Source: Fomes fomentarius (taxonomy: Eukaryota > Basidiomycota > Agaricomycetes > Polyporales > Polyporaceae). Taken from it: DNA of 64,000 bases. The DNA lies in NCBI GenBank assembly GCA_022606135.1, contig JABYQN010000005.1, forward strand, positions 2,976,001 through 3,040,000, read 5' to 3'. Within the stretch, counting starts at the first letter, position 1, and each line of letters begins with the position of its first letter. The notes under the pieces were generated by a model. The model made no database searches. It was not told the origin of the DNA and saw nothing but the letters and a program-made list of their open reading frames with translations. Below are positions 1-10,828 of the stretch, in pieces. Position numbers and translations under genes: made by a program.

Positions 1-143
1 TCTGGAAATGAAGATGTCATGAAATAAGGAGGAACATCCTTCAGGGCTCATCGACAACTCGTAAAGGATCATCTTCGCGCAGGGTCTAGGCGAACACGAG
101 TGGAGAATCTCCTCTTCCTGCTGGTTGAGTCGGGTGTGATATA

Positions 144-679
144 TTGTATTTTATGGGTTCGCCATCTGCGATATGTTCCGGTCTCCCATCGCTATCTCAT
201 ATAAGCCCCTTTCAGGTCATTGTAGCGGTGTACCTTGGGCTTGCGTCCATATTCTACCGGAACGGGTCCCCCCGATTCTTACAGGTCTTCGATCTCCTAG
301 TACAAGGAGCTCTAGTTCCCATAATTGTGGGTATATTTCTTTGAGACTCCATGGTACTATGTGTATTGAAGGATTATCCATGGTTCGATAGGGAATATAT
401 CCAACCGCAATCATGGTCATCTGCGCCCTCAAGAAGTCGCTCAACGACTCCACACAGATCAGCCTCAGGATCCCTACTCTAAACTCCATTCCCCAAGATC
501 CAGAGCAGGTCCACGATATTGATTTGACTGGAGCGGGAGTGGCCCGAGCTAGAGCCGACGAATTGGGCGGTGTAGAAGAGCCGTACTCTTATACTGAAAC
601 AAGGATAAGTCTCGGATTCGGTGATGATCATGATGTTGCTCCAGCCGGAGTGAATGGAGAACCAGTGGTGTCACCATAA
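144..679 (+). CDS. 3' part of a putative multispan membrane protein (partial)
   Basis: I do not recognise the family with certainty. Two coding-like stretches on the plus strand could be the last exons of a gene entering from the left. The first (about 185-340) reads as hydrophobic segments (VIVAVYLGLASIFY and LVPIIVGIFL). The second (about 391-679) reads YPTAIMVICALKKSLNDS and then a polar, acidic tail ending at 679. An acceptor 'gatag' just before 391 opens the second reading frame and a GTATAT donor lies near 328, but the exact exon chain is uncertain. A polar cytoplasmic tail after a last membrane segment is typical of basidiomycete 7-TM proteins such as those with DUF6533. It could also be a decayed gene. 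Confidence 0.35.
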
Positions 680-2361
680 CATTCCATACACCTTCGTTGT
701 CATGTATGGCCGTGAACGTCTTTCACGTCTTCTCTCTTGCTAGGCTTCAGATTGGAGAAGATTTTCTAGCATTGATAACCGGACCGTCTCACCTTGTGAG
801 CACATTCCTCAAAACGTAAGTCGCTAATGTGCGTTAATGTTGCGCGATATTGGCAGGAATATCTGTTCGTCACACTTCACCGTTACGTGCCAGCGCAAAC
901 CTCGCATTGATGTGCACAAATCCCGTTACGTCGAGTCCTGGAACGTAGGATCAAAGTCGTCTGACAATGCCCTGAATGCAGCACTGACCTGCAGCCTGCA
1001 TTCCGACGCGTGTATCGATGTTTATTGATTGTCCGCCATTCACCTTGCGACATGCTTCTGGATAGACTCAAGAACCAGATGATCGGGACCCACGCGACCT
1101 GTCAATCGGAGTATAAAAGCGTGGCGTAGCGGACCTTAAACCGAACGGCTGGTATCGAGCGTAGCTTCTGGGCAACTTAAAATGCGGCGAACAACGAATA
1201 GTGCATGTGATGCGCCCTCACACTCACATAACTACCTGTTTTCTAGAGCAGAATGCTATCCAATACCCCTGGTACTTTGGCGCGCCACCAACCGGCAAGT
1301 TCAGGCATCCTCATGATGTCGCTCTACCCCTAGTCTTGTCTTGAGCCCTCCCGCGCAGTCACCTGAGACTTCTTTGTGATATCATCTGGGAGCCGGAGGG
1401 CGACATATCGATGTCTTCCCTGATGCTAAAATGGTTTGGTCTGGAGTAACGAATCACCAACGAAAATGTTGGAATAGAGGTGAGCCCGCTGTCATGTTGT
1501 CGATCGATCGGGTTTGTTTCCCCGCCGGCGCTCCAGATATATCTTACTTACGCAGCAGCGTGTAGTGGCTGCCAGTCCCTGCAGTGTTGGCCTGGCCTAT
1601 GCTGTGATTTAGATGGCAATGCACAATCATTCAGCTGGTCGAACAACGTCGAATTCCGTCGGTGTATTAGAGGACAGTGATCAAGTGACCGTCAAGACCA
1701 CTCGTGTAAGTGTACTTCCGTACTTACGTGATCCGCGAGGATCGCAAACTCGAAACCCCAGGCGGGGAAGAATCCGAATCACTAGACAATTAGTCTATCT
1801 TCTGTAGATGTCCTGACACGTGCGTGCTCCATGATGTCTCAAGACTCAGCAGTGCTCAAGACTATTTTCAGGGGACTAAGCCCTTGACGGCCCAACAGCT
1901 CATGCCATCCTCTCAGTGTGGCTGGCGAACGTCGGGTCCTTGGAAAGAGGCAAGCTCTTACCAGCGTTCCATTCAGCTGGCCCTGTCGCAACCCACATAC
2001 ATCCCAAACTTGCACCGTGACCGACTGTTCATACCGTGAAGATGCAGAAGCATATGATATTAGGCGCTACTAACTTAATCAAGGCTAAACTGCTAGTGCG
2101 ACATCGTGATCGATGTGGGGTGCCTTGAAATTATTCAACCCTCGATCTCTCCACGAAGCCAAGGGAGAGATGGATGCGACATTTGGAACTCCAAGGGCGG
2201 TGAGTAATATCATCATCGCATATATGTACTGACCAGCACTCGAGGGCTTCCGCCGAAACATCCGTCCGGTGTCGGTGCCCCGCCTCCCTCTAATAAGCTC
2301 TTGCCCAGAAATAGTCCTTTGGCAACCTACCTCTCCTTCGCACTCGCTGCAACCCTCCCAA
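680..2361. other. Gene-poor stretch
   Basis: No reading frame here looks coding: the ORFs are short and shift frame without splice logic. A lone TATAAAA at 1112-1118 has no clear downstream gene. Nothing else is supported. Confidence 0.6.
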
Positions 2362-4418
2362 ATGGTATGTCACTCGCCCGCCCTTCGTGGGTCATCTCGC
2401 CAATGACCCACGACCTCGCATGGTAGCCTGGCCAAATACAAGTCGAGTTCGTCATCATCGGAGGCTCAATATGCGGGCTCTCCACAGCTATCGCCCTCGC
2501 CCGTGTTGGACACAAGGTGACGCTCTTCGACATCACAAATCCCTTCGAACCGGTATGTGATATACATGCCCTGTTTCCGTGGCCCCCCAAATTCATGTTT
2601 GTGTCGTTTGTGTGCGCGGGTGCAGACACCGCTCGATGGTGGCTGCAGACTGCCACCAAATTCGACGAAGATGTACTATCGGTGGGGCTTGGAGGAGCGT
2701 CTGCGGAAGTGTGCGATCAAGTCAAGAGGGGTAATGTTCGCTTCATGTACGTGATCCCCTCTCTGTGCACTTGCATCTGACCTCAGCGGGGGACGTATGG
2801 GACAGTTGACTCTGGCTCCGTTATCGCCTCACAAGACTGGGAAGAAGAGATGATGGAAGAGATCGGCGGCGACTTCCTCCTCGTACATGTAAGGTGCGGT
2901 TTCAGCATCATCGTATTCGCCCTCCCACTCAGCTCTACATTTGCGCATGCGGTTCAGTACACGCACCTTCGGGAGACGCTTGCCGAATTCGCGGAAGAGC
3001 TTGGTGCTACCATACGACACGGACCGGAGGCGGAGGTCGTGAGTGTGCACGCAGACCCGCAGCGACCTTCAGTCACTCTCAAGAGCGGAGAGATCGTCTA
3101 CGCTGACGTTGTCGTGGGCGCGGATGGAAATTACTGGTCTGGGTGCACGCGAAGGGAGCTCATGGATGTGCTTGAACAAGAGGATGAGCACGAGCCGACG
3201 GGCATCGCGGTGTACAAGTATGTCCGCCTCCGCTTTTCTCTCCTCCTGCCCCTTTCACTGAATGTAAACATTCCTGACTCTACATACAGCTCCATCATCC
3301 CTGACCACGACCTGGACAGGGTGGAGGACAAGGTGTTCCTCGAGAAGATCAGAGGCTCAGTGCGTCTTCGCTCTTCCATGTTCACGCTCTCCTCTCCGTG
3401 TCCCCTCCCTCGACTCAACGGCATCGCGCGCAGGGAAGGGTCTTCACATGGTTCGGCACATCAGAACACGGCGCACAGATATACCCAATAGTAAGCCCGA
3501 GTCCAAAGCTTCCATGCGGGATATCAACTAATGATTCTCGTATGCTTCGCAAGAAACAACTCGACGGTGAACCTCTGCTCATGCTGTGCGTATACACAAC
3601 ACACAAATTTGACGGAGACGAGGAAAAGGAGGAGCGCGTGTACGATGCAACCGTCGAGATGCTGCTCGACGAGCTCAAGGACGCAGACGAAGAGTGAGTC
3701 TTGCATATCGTATCAAGGCATAGGCTATATATAGCGGACTCTAGATTGCTTACTGTGGCTGCAGATTGAGGCAGCTCGCTAGTCACGCAACAAGGATATC
3801 GTGCATGCCAATATACGAGCGGCCTGCGCTCGAAGATTGGGTACATCCGGACGGAAGGATCATCTGTATCGGGGAAGCGGCTCATCCTACGCCTGTGCGT
3901 ACCTCGTCGTTCTCTTCGTATCCTTGATTTCCCATTCTCACCTTGTCTCGTCTCGTTCCGCGCAGGTCGGCTCGACGTACACATTCGGCATGTCCACCGG
4001 CGACGCTGCAGTCCTCGGCAGGCTCTTCACGCACTTGCACCGCAAGGAGCAAATCGACTCCTTCCTCAACGCCGTGCAAGAGATCCGGCAGTCTCGCGTC
4101 GAGAACGTCATCAGGGCGTCCACCTCCAACGTCTTCGCGGTCTCGCTTCCCCCTGGTCTCGCGGAGACGCACGACCGCCAGATGCGCGAGCGCGCGATGG
4201 AGGGCGCAGCCAACTTGTCGCGGAGGCGGGGGCAGTCGAGCGAAGAGATGATGCAGGTCATCGAGATGATCTTCGGGTACGACCCGGAGGATGAGGCGGA
4301 CGATTGGTGGTTCCAGTGGGGCGTGATGCAGGAACGCGCGGCGTATTGGACGATCATGGACCAGCCATTCGCGCTAGTCACCGAGGAGGCACTAGAGGAG
4401 CTGGCTGTTGCGGCATAG
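2362..4418 (+). CDS. FAD-dependent monooxygenase (salicylate-hydroxylase-like)
   Basis: Predicted flavoprotein hydroxylase using FAD and NAD(P)H to hydroxylate small, often aromatic, substrates; the substrate cannot be read from sequence. The start ATG (2362-2364) sits directly on a GTATGT donor; the intron 2365-2426 ends in TAG and the next exon opens with the dinucleotide-binding fold, VIIGGSICGLSTAIALARVG. Further exons give GGCRLPPNSTK, the second FAD motif VVVGADG (about 3109-3129) and the third, IGEAAHP (about 3870-3890), where GDxxHP is usual. Several short introns (for example 2551-2626, 2890-2958, 3220-3289, 3894-3965) have GT and AG ends. The last exon (3966-4418) is C-terminal helical sequence to a TAG stop. 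No lesion was seen, so it is probably functional. The family assignment is firm, the substrate unknown. Confidence 0.88.
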
Positions 4419-4907
4419 CATAGCTCGCGCATGATTGCCGTAGCGAAATGTACAGATGGACCCCCATAGTAGGTCAGGAATACCCCCTCGCGATCTCGCC
4501 AAATCTACATATGGCTACTTGACTACCTACTTATCCGCCGTCGTTCATTCTTGCCTGTTCACTTGTTCATATAGCTCTCGCATACACGCCACCGCCGCCT
4601 GGCCAGCCGTTCTCACTCCCCTACTCACACATGCCCGCTCAGTCTCGCGTTGTCGCCCGCTCGCGCATCATCTCAGTTCGCCTGCTCTTACATGTTCGCG
4701 CGCTCAGCCGCAGTCGTCAGCTAACCCGCTCAAGAATGCTCACCCGCCCGTGCATAGTCGCTCATGGTAGAGGCTAGTCAGTGAGGCTCATGGGATGAAA
4801 ATATCTTGACGGCCTCCAGCCTGAACATCAAGTGGAGGAAGAGTCGTTTACGTGTCGGTCTGACATTGGGACTGTTTCGGGCATATTAACCTCACCAAAC
4901 TGGTTCA
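4419..4907. other. Intergenic region
   Basis: Downstream flank of the monooxygenase gene. A pyrimidine-rich stretch about 4540-4720 resembles a basidiomycete promoter tract but no gene is evident. Confidence 0.5.
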
Positions 4908-5270
4908 ATGTTACCCAAGTCTGGTCATTTCATGACGTCCAAGGTGTGTATCAAGAATTCAACGTCCAACGCTGAGGTCATGGGCCCACCAGTCCAGTAC
5001 GATGTTTTCATCTGCACGAGGTGTGAAATCAATAGCAGAGCCGTCTTCAAGGCCATCGATCTTGACGCTCTCAACCCTTCTGGAACCGTTCGAACGCACA
5101 ACGGCAAGCCCTGTCACTTGCATACGCACAACATCGTCCGATACACTGAAGTCGAGGACCAAACGCAGTGGACTGATACGAAGCGACTCATCGCACTTGA
5201 AGGACATCTGTCTGCGATGAGGAACCAGATGGCGAGGTTGGAGGAGACACTTCGCTCTGCCGGGCAGTGA
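4908..5270 (+). CDS. Hypothetical small protein with CxxC and C-terminal helix
   Basis: Not recognised. An intronless frame of 120 codons starts with ATG at 4908 and ends with TGA at 5268-5270. The protein has a CTRC pair near residue 37-40 and a C-terminal amphipathic helix (about residues 92-118, LIALEGHLSAMRNQMARLEE) with coiled-coil-like spacing. There is no signal peptide or membrane segment. Composition looks protein-like rather than random, which is why it is listed, but no homologue is known to me and an overlapping frame on the other strand is also open. It could be an exon of a larger gene or a fragment. Confidence 0.35.
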   Translation: MLPKSGHFMTSKVCIKNSTSNAEVMGPPVQYDVFICTRCEINSRAVFKAIDLDALNPSGTVRTHNGKPCHLHTHNIVRYTEVEDQTQWTDTKRLIALEGHLSAMRNQMARLEETLRSAGQ

Positions 5271-6069
5271 CGAGACCTTGTCATGATCAATACCAAGCTT
5301 GTGTCGCAGAGCTTGCGAAAACGCTGAATGATGACAGGCAGCGGAATTAGATTTAGATGCTGTATTCGTGTTGCCAGTGATGCGAAAGAGAGTGGTAGTC
5401 AGTATTGTTCTAGACATTCGAGATGACAGATGAAGATTTCGAAAACCACTGATGCACATCGTGCATGTCTGTGCGGGTGCTCGCCGCATTTGGTAATCCA
5501 AGCGCGCACCGACGAGCGCCATCGCAACTCCTCCTCGTACCACGACGACTCCCGTGGAGCCGACGCGACCCACAGACACACCGAGCCCTCGAGATTACAG
5601 GAATCATTCCGAACAAGAGTCATGCATCTCCACGTCAGCAACGATGGTCGCCGATCCTCGCGTGTCACGCAACACGGCCTTTGCGACCTAATCGCCGATG
5701 AATCTCAGTCTGAGCCCGAGCCCGACGTCCCCTGTAGCCATCCGCCACTGCCCGCTCTTCCATCCCTCCTTTCCTCGTTATGTACACTCATACAGACTCT
5801 TCGCACCTTGACTTACTGTACCAGACCTTCCGATAGTCCATCCATATGATATATACTTACTATAGATTTCGCCCTGTTGCGAGAGCTGCGCACGCCGCGA
5901 CTTGCTCACACTCGCTTATGATCCACACTAGAAGTTTACCCGCGTCCCTCATATTCCAGTCTTTTTCCAGTCTTTTCCATCGCTACTCTTCGCCTCGGAC
6001 TCTGTAGATACTTAGACTATAGTAGTCTACACTCGAATACAAGCATTGTTCTCTCCTAGCATCCGTCCT

Positions 6070-6190
6070 TCGCCTTTCGACTTCCGACTTCCGACTTCCG
6101 ACACTCGACTAGCGCCTATCGACTCTCGATCCTCGACACACTCCTTCGACTTCCGACACTCGACTCACGCGGCCACGCCTTACAGACCCT
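6070..6190. repeat. Degenerate CGACTTC/CGACACT short repeat
   Basis: CGACTTC, CGACACTCGACT and related 6-8-mers recur many times (for example three successive copies of cgacttc near 6077-6097 and again near 6147). It is a low-complexity tract and the ORF crossing it is probably not a protein. Confidence 0.6.
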
Positions 6191-9100
6191 CGGCCTCAGC
6201 CCTCGACACAGCCAGCTACCCTCGACATTCGCTATACTCGACTTCCCCCGGTATTCCGACACTATTCTACATCACCACGCCCTCCATCACTCCCTTTCCT
6301 CTCCATCTCTCTCCATCCGGCTCCCCTTGTGTACACACGACCGGATTCTCGCACTTTCGACCTCGTGCACACACCCGCATTATAGGTCTATCACCGCCGA
6401 TGAAGGTATAGCATCATGATCGCATGTCTCTTGCTGAACCCCTCCAGCTTCAGGTCCAGGCAACTGCACAGAACCGCCGCTCAGGATCAGAGAGGCATTC
6501 CAATCACTCAGCATCTAGTGTACATCACTAGAGAGGGATTCAACCCCTGCCTCGTCGCCTTCCGCGAAGAGGAAGAGGGGGAAGAAGTTCGACAATGGCT
6601 TGCAGCCGCATAACTGAGGGCTGGATGATGCCGCACCGCACCTTACTCACACTCGTATATCTCTGCGAAAGGTCTTGAGTCCTTGGTGGACACGAGGTAC
6701 ATCATATATACACTGTCAGAGCAGGCCAGCGCTCACCGGGTCTGACTCTATACTTAGGTTATCGCGAGCAATCGGGCTGCGGTGGAGGTAGCGCGCGATG
6801 CAGAGAAGTCTATCAACGTGCCAGTGTTCGATGCGGTGCATGCATCGAGTGGAGGTGAGCTTGGTCAACAGGACACTCCACCGCAGCGTGCACGCAGCGC
6901 GATGCACTGCAGCCTGCACTACACGAGGCACGATCGGCCTGTAGCAGAGTTTGAGTGCGCGAGGACCGTGTCTGGTGCGTAGTGCGTAGTGGAGAGAGAG
7001 ATCACGCCAGGACGCGACGGACAGAAGCAAACAATTCATATGCATCTCGGCATCTGTACACCCTGTGTACACCCACCCTTCACGGGTAGGCGCTGCAGCC
7101 GTGCGATGTTCCTTCTGAGATTCGAGATCAGGAACGAGAACGGTGCGGCTGCGCATGCATACATACATACATAGCTCAAGAACGCGGCTCGGGTGAGGTG
7201 GCCGAGATGCAGCCAGATACAGCCTCGCCCGTGCTCCAGGATGATAGCGCTGTGTGCCTGTCAATGACAATGCTGCATATATACATACATGAGTGGGTGC
7301 AATCTATCACCGGCATACTGATGAGTACGATGATAGGTATGTAGTAACGACTGCTCTCGATGCATCCATTGTCTCGCCACGATCTATCACCATCTCCCTG
7401 CCCAGGCCTTCCGTTCACTGATCAGTGATTCGGACACAGATGTCAGCACAGCGTCCAGCCTTCAAGGTTCAAGGTTCACGTTCAAGCTGCATCGCGGGAC
7501 GACGGCCCGTCAAGCTTTCAAGATTCAAGACTCGGGATCACGAGCCGGTTTGATCAGAATGGAGAGACGGCGAACACGAAGTTCGCTGCGGGCTGTGCAG
7601 GATCAGGGGAGGGGGGCTTCGCGAACTCACCTGCTGGATCGGGATTTGTACTGTATAGGTACCGCATAGCGTTGTTACAGTTTGCGATCCCACTCAGAGT
7701 ACTGGAACCTGGCGAGGGATGATGATACTCATGGCTCACGAGTAGCTGGCGGTCTCGTCGGCCACAGTAGCCACTGGTGCTAGATGGAGATGGAGGATGG
7801 GAGATGGGAGACGGATATGTCGAGGGTGGACCCGTCGCCGGGCGGGACCGGATTTGCAGTATGTGACGCTGCCATATGTCATCGCAGATACCCCGCACAG
7901 TCGATCGCTGTATTTCAGCGGCTGAGCGTTGGGCGTGTCGCTATACGCTACGCGCGCAATGAAAGTCTGCTTATAGTCATACGAAATTAGTCCATCAGGA
8001 CGCTGGTGAAGCCCAAAACGTGCTGAACGGATAGTGGTTACGCTGCGGTGCCATGGTACATAGTCATGTGGAATGCGACCACACGCGACGCATGTGATTG
8101 CGATATCGAGGCGTGTGGTTGTGCTGCGCCGCGCTCCGACAGAAGCGGGTGCGTGCAGTGAGTCGTGAGTCGTGACTACGGGGAGAGGCACGAGGCGCGT
8201 GCCAGCCTCGTGAGCGAGAGCGTACGCGGTTAGACGTTGGATTGTTAACACGCTTCAAGTACCGTAAGGCTGCGGTGGCACCTTTCGTAAAGGGCATATG
8301 GATGTACGGATGGTGCATCCGTTGCTTTCGGCATGTGTGTGATATCGAGGCTCGGGTTGGTCCGAAAGGGGAACGTTCATTGAATAGAGATAGAGATAGA
8401 CCTGCTGCGAAAGCCATCCATACCTTCTATACGTCAAAAGGGCGTCCTCGCGATGTGACGACAGATCGAGGTACATAGCGTATCGCCCTCCTCAGATGAT
8501 ATCGCCCGACGGCCCCCACGAGGCCCCTGACAGCTGAGCAACGCCTGGTCTGCTGCTAATACTAGCGATAGTCATACGACGGGAGGTAAACAAACCGTTG
8601 AGCTTGGGCTCGGAGTCTACCGCGCGCGTGCGCAGTCCTGTCCAGCGTCTCAGGCTCGACGCGGGATTGATACAGATGGGAATATGGGGCAGATCTCTGG
8701 ACGTCTGGACTCCGACAGACGGCGCGCAACAGGCGATGCACTCAGCTGCAATTCCAATTGCGAAAGGTCAACTTCTAAACGTATATCAACCATCGCCGTC
8801 GCTCCACGGCGATGGCCTGCACCGGCCTGCCAGCAGGGGGGCGGAGGTAGGGTGGCACCGCGTCCAGAGCTCGATGAAGGGATTTGTTGGACGTGTTCAG
8901 ATTCAGATTCCAGAAGCTGGATGACGGACGGCGGATGGCGAGTGGTGTGATACTGACAGTGACGGGGTATCTCGATGACTTCTATATCTATGGCGATATC
9001 ACGGGGGTGGGCATCTGGGACCACATGAAGGTGCGTGGTGGCTAGGGAGACATGCCTTCTGACTTCGCAGACGAAGACGTGGTCGCGGGTTCTATACTTG

Positions 9101-9649
9101 GAAGCTTCTCCTGAGGCTGAGCATAACAAACCTTCTTGCTTTGGGAGGGCGGGCGCTTGTGGCGTACGTATATGTAAGGGTTGATTCCGAGGGACGAATG
9201 ATGTCGGCCCTGTCGGTGAATGTTCAGTGCGGCATTAGAAGCGTGCATTCAGCTCATTGTGATGGTGGTGTCGCGCGGGATGCTAGAAGCAGGTGAGTGT
9301 ATTGAACGACTGCTGCGAGGTTTGGATCGAGGTGCTCACTTACTTACTGAGGGTTAGTGTGGTCTTGAGCTTGAAATAGGAAGTCGTCATGGAGCCCCCC
9401 CTGGATGGCTTTGCGCGATGCGCCAGAAATTACAAAACGAACACGTTGTCTGCTATCGTCAGGCGGTGCAAGGTCAAGGATTTACCTGGTAGACAGACGC
9501 TATCAGCCGCGTCGACGGTCAAACGCGCTGTCTGGAACTTGTTGCGTATGTATGCTTCTTGGATAAGATATAATTCAGGGTCCAACGTTCAGGGATTGAG
9601 CGTTGAGGAGCTGTGCTCTTCGAGCCCGTTCATATCACAGACATAGTTC

Positions 9650-9960
9650 TGCGTCGTTGTTCACCGGGATGCAATTTGAAGCGAGAAAGGTAGGAGGGCA
9701 CCAAGGAATGCCACGGGTGCTGAGTAAACGTTGGAGAGTAACCGGGGTCTTGCCACGCATCAAAGATGTGAACAATTGATCATCTGGACAGTGTCAGTGA
9801 CCATCGAGCTTCCCGTCGACGGTGGTGAGGGTGAAGACAGGGTTCGGGTGGGCGTGGAATAGATGCAAACTGCCAGGTTCGCAGAGTTCATCGACGGCTA
9901 ACATCTGCAAGGCGGAGAGGCACTGAAAGGCAGGAGTCTGAGAAAAGACCGAGCTTGTTA
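9650..9960 (-). pseudogene. Coding-like remnant of unknown gene
   Basis: On the minus strand two adjacent readable segments (for example LAVDELCEPGSLHLFHAHPN and, after a stop, LMRGKTPVTLQRLLSTRGIP) have protein-like composition and are separated by an in-frame TGA near 9800 without a good intron. A plausible acceptor (ttttctcag) lies near 9940. I do not recognise the protein. It may be part of a decayed gene; it could also be chance. Confidence 0.2.
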
Positions 9961-10828
9961 GGGAGGAGAAGGCGATAAGTTGATGGGCAGCCCAAATGGG
10001 GCGGGTGCTCTGCTTCCTCCGTCCGAATCGGAGCTTAGGCTATGCCCAGTTTGTACCCGGCGTGCACACCTCATGCCTCGGCATGGACCATGCCCCTCCT
10101 CAAGGCCATGGGCGAGGCGGGTCCGAGGCCGTCCGAAGTCCGGAGGGGAGGAACGAGTAGGGCGAGACGCGCGACGTTCCGGAGAAGGACACGCCGGGAA
10201 CACAGACAACTGTACAGTGGACGCTCGAGCACAGCCTGCGGGGATTCTGGACTACGAACAAGGGAGGAGGGCGCAAGTGTTATCGCACTCAGGCGAATCG
10301 AGGGCCAAGCGCATGCGCAGTTGAGAAAAGGGTGGAATGATATATGGCGGAACTGTCAGACGACGAACACAATTACTGACTTACTTTTTGGCGGGAGGTC
10401 ACATTGAGGTCACATTGGCCAAAGACAGCGCGCGCTAGCAAACACTTCCTCCAACTTCGCCCCATCGCGGGCGCCTACTGGCCGGACCCATTCCGGGCGT
10501 GGCTCTTCTTCCGTTCCTCCTCTTTTCTCTCTCCTCCATCCTTTCCCCTAAACATCTCTCCGCCCGCACTGCCTGCCCGACCGCCCCCTGCCAGTGTTCG
10601 TCCCGCTCCCCGCGGTGCACGTCTATCCATTAATCTGTGCCCAACTACCGCCATAAAACCAGGCTTTCCGGTCCAGTAAATCTGCGGGAGCGCCAGATCT
10701 CATTTCTGTCTCATTTCCAACTCTCGCTCCGATCCTCGCAAATCTATATCTGCCTTACGGGCGTATGGTCCCCCTGGACCATACATCTCGTCTTTTCTCC
10801 TCCCCACCGACTCCCTCTCCGAGTCCCA

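Larger units (their letters stand above)
5271..10828. other. Long gene-poor interval
   Basis: Over 5 kb with no recognisable gene. ORFs present are short and of biased composition. A degenerate CGACTTC-type repeat lies at 6070-6190, a coding-like fragment on the minus strand at about 9650-9960, and CT-rich promoter-like sequence from about 10490 leading into the ankyrin gene. Otherwise I see nothing that I can support. Confidence 0.55.

Noticed and set aside
6046..6411. 121-codon plus-strand frame
   Set aside because: It is built on a degenerate CGACTTC-type repeat with biased Ser/Thr/Pro/Arg composition and no splice or homology support.
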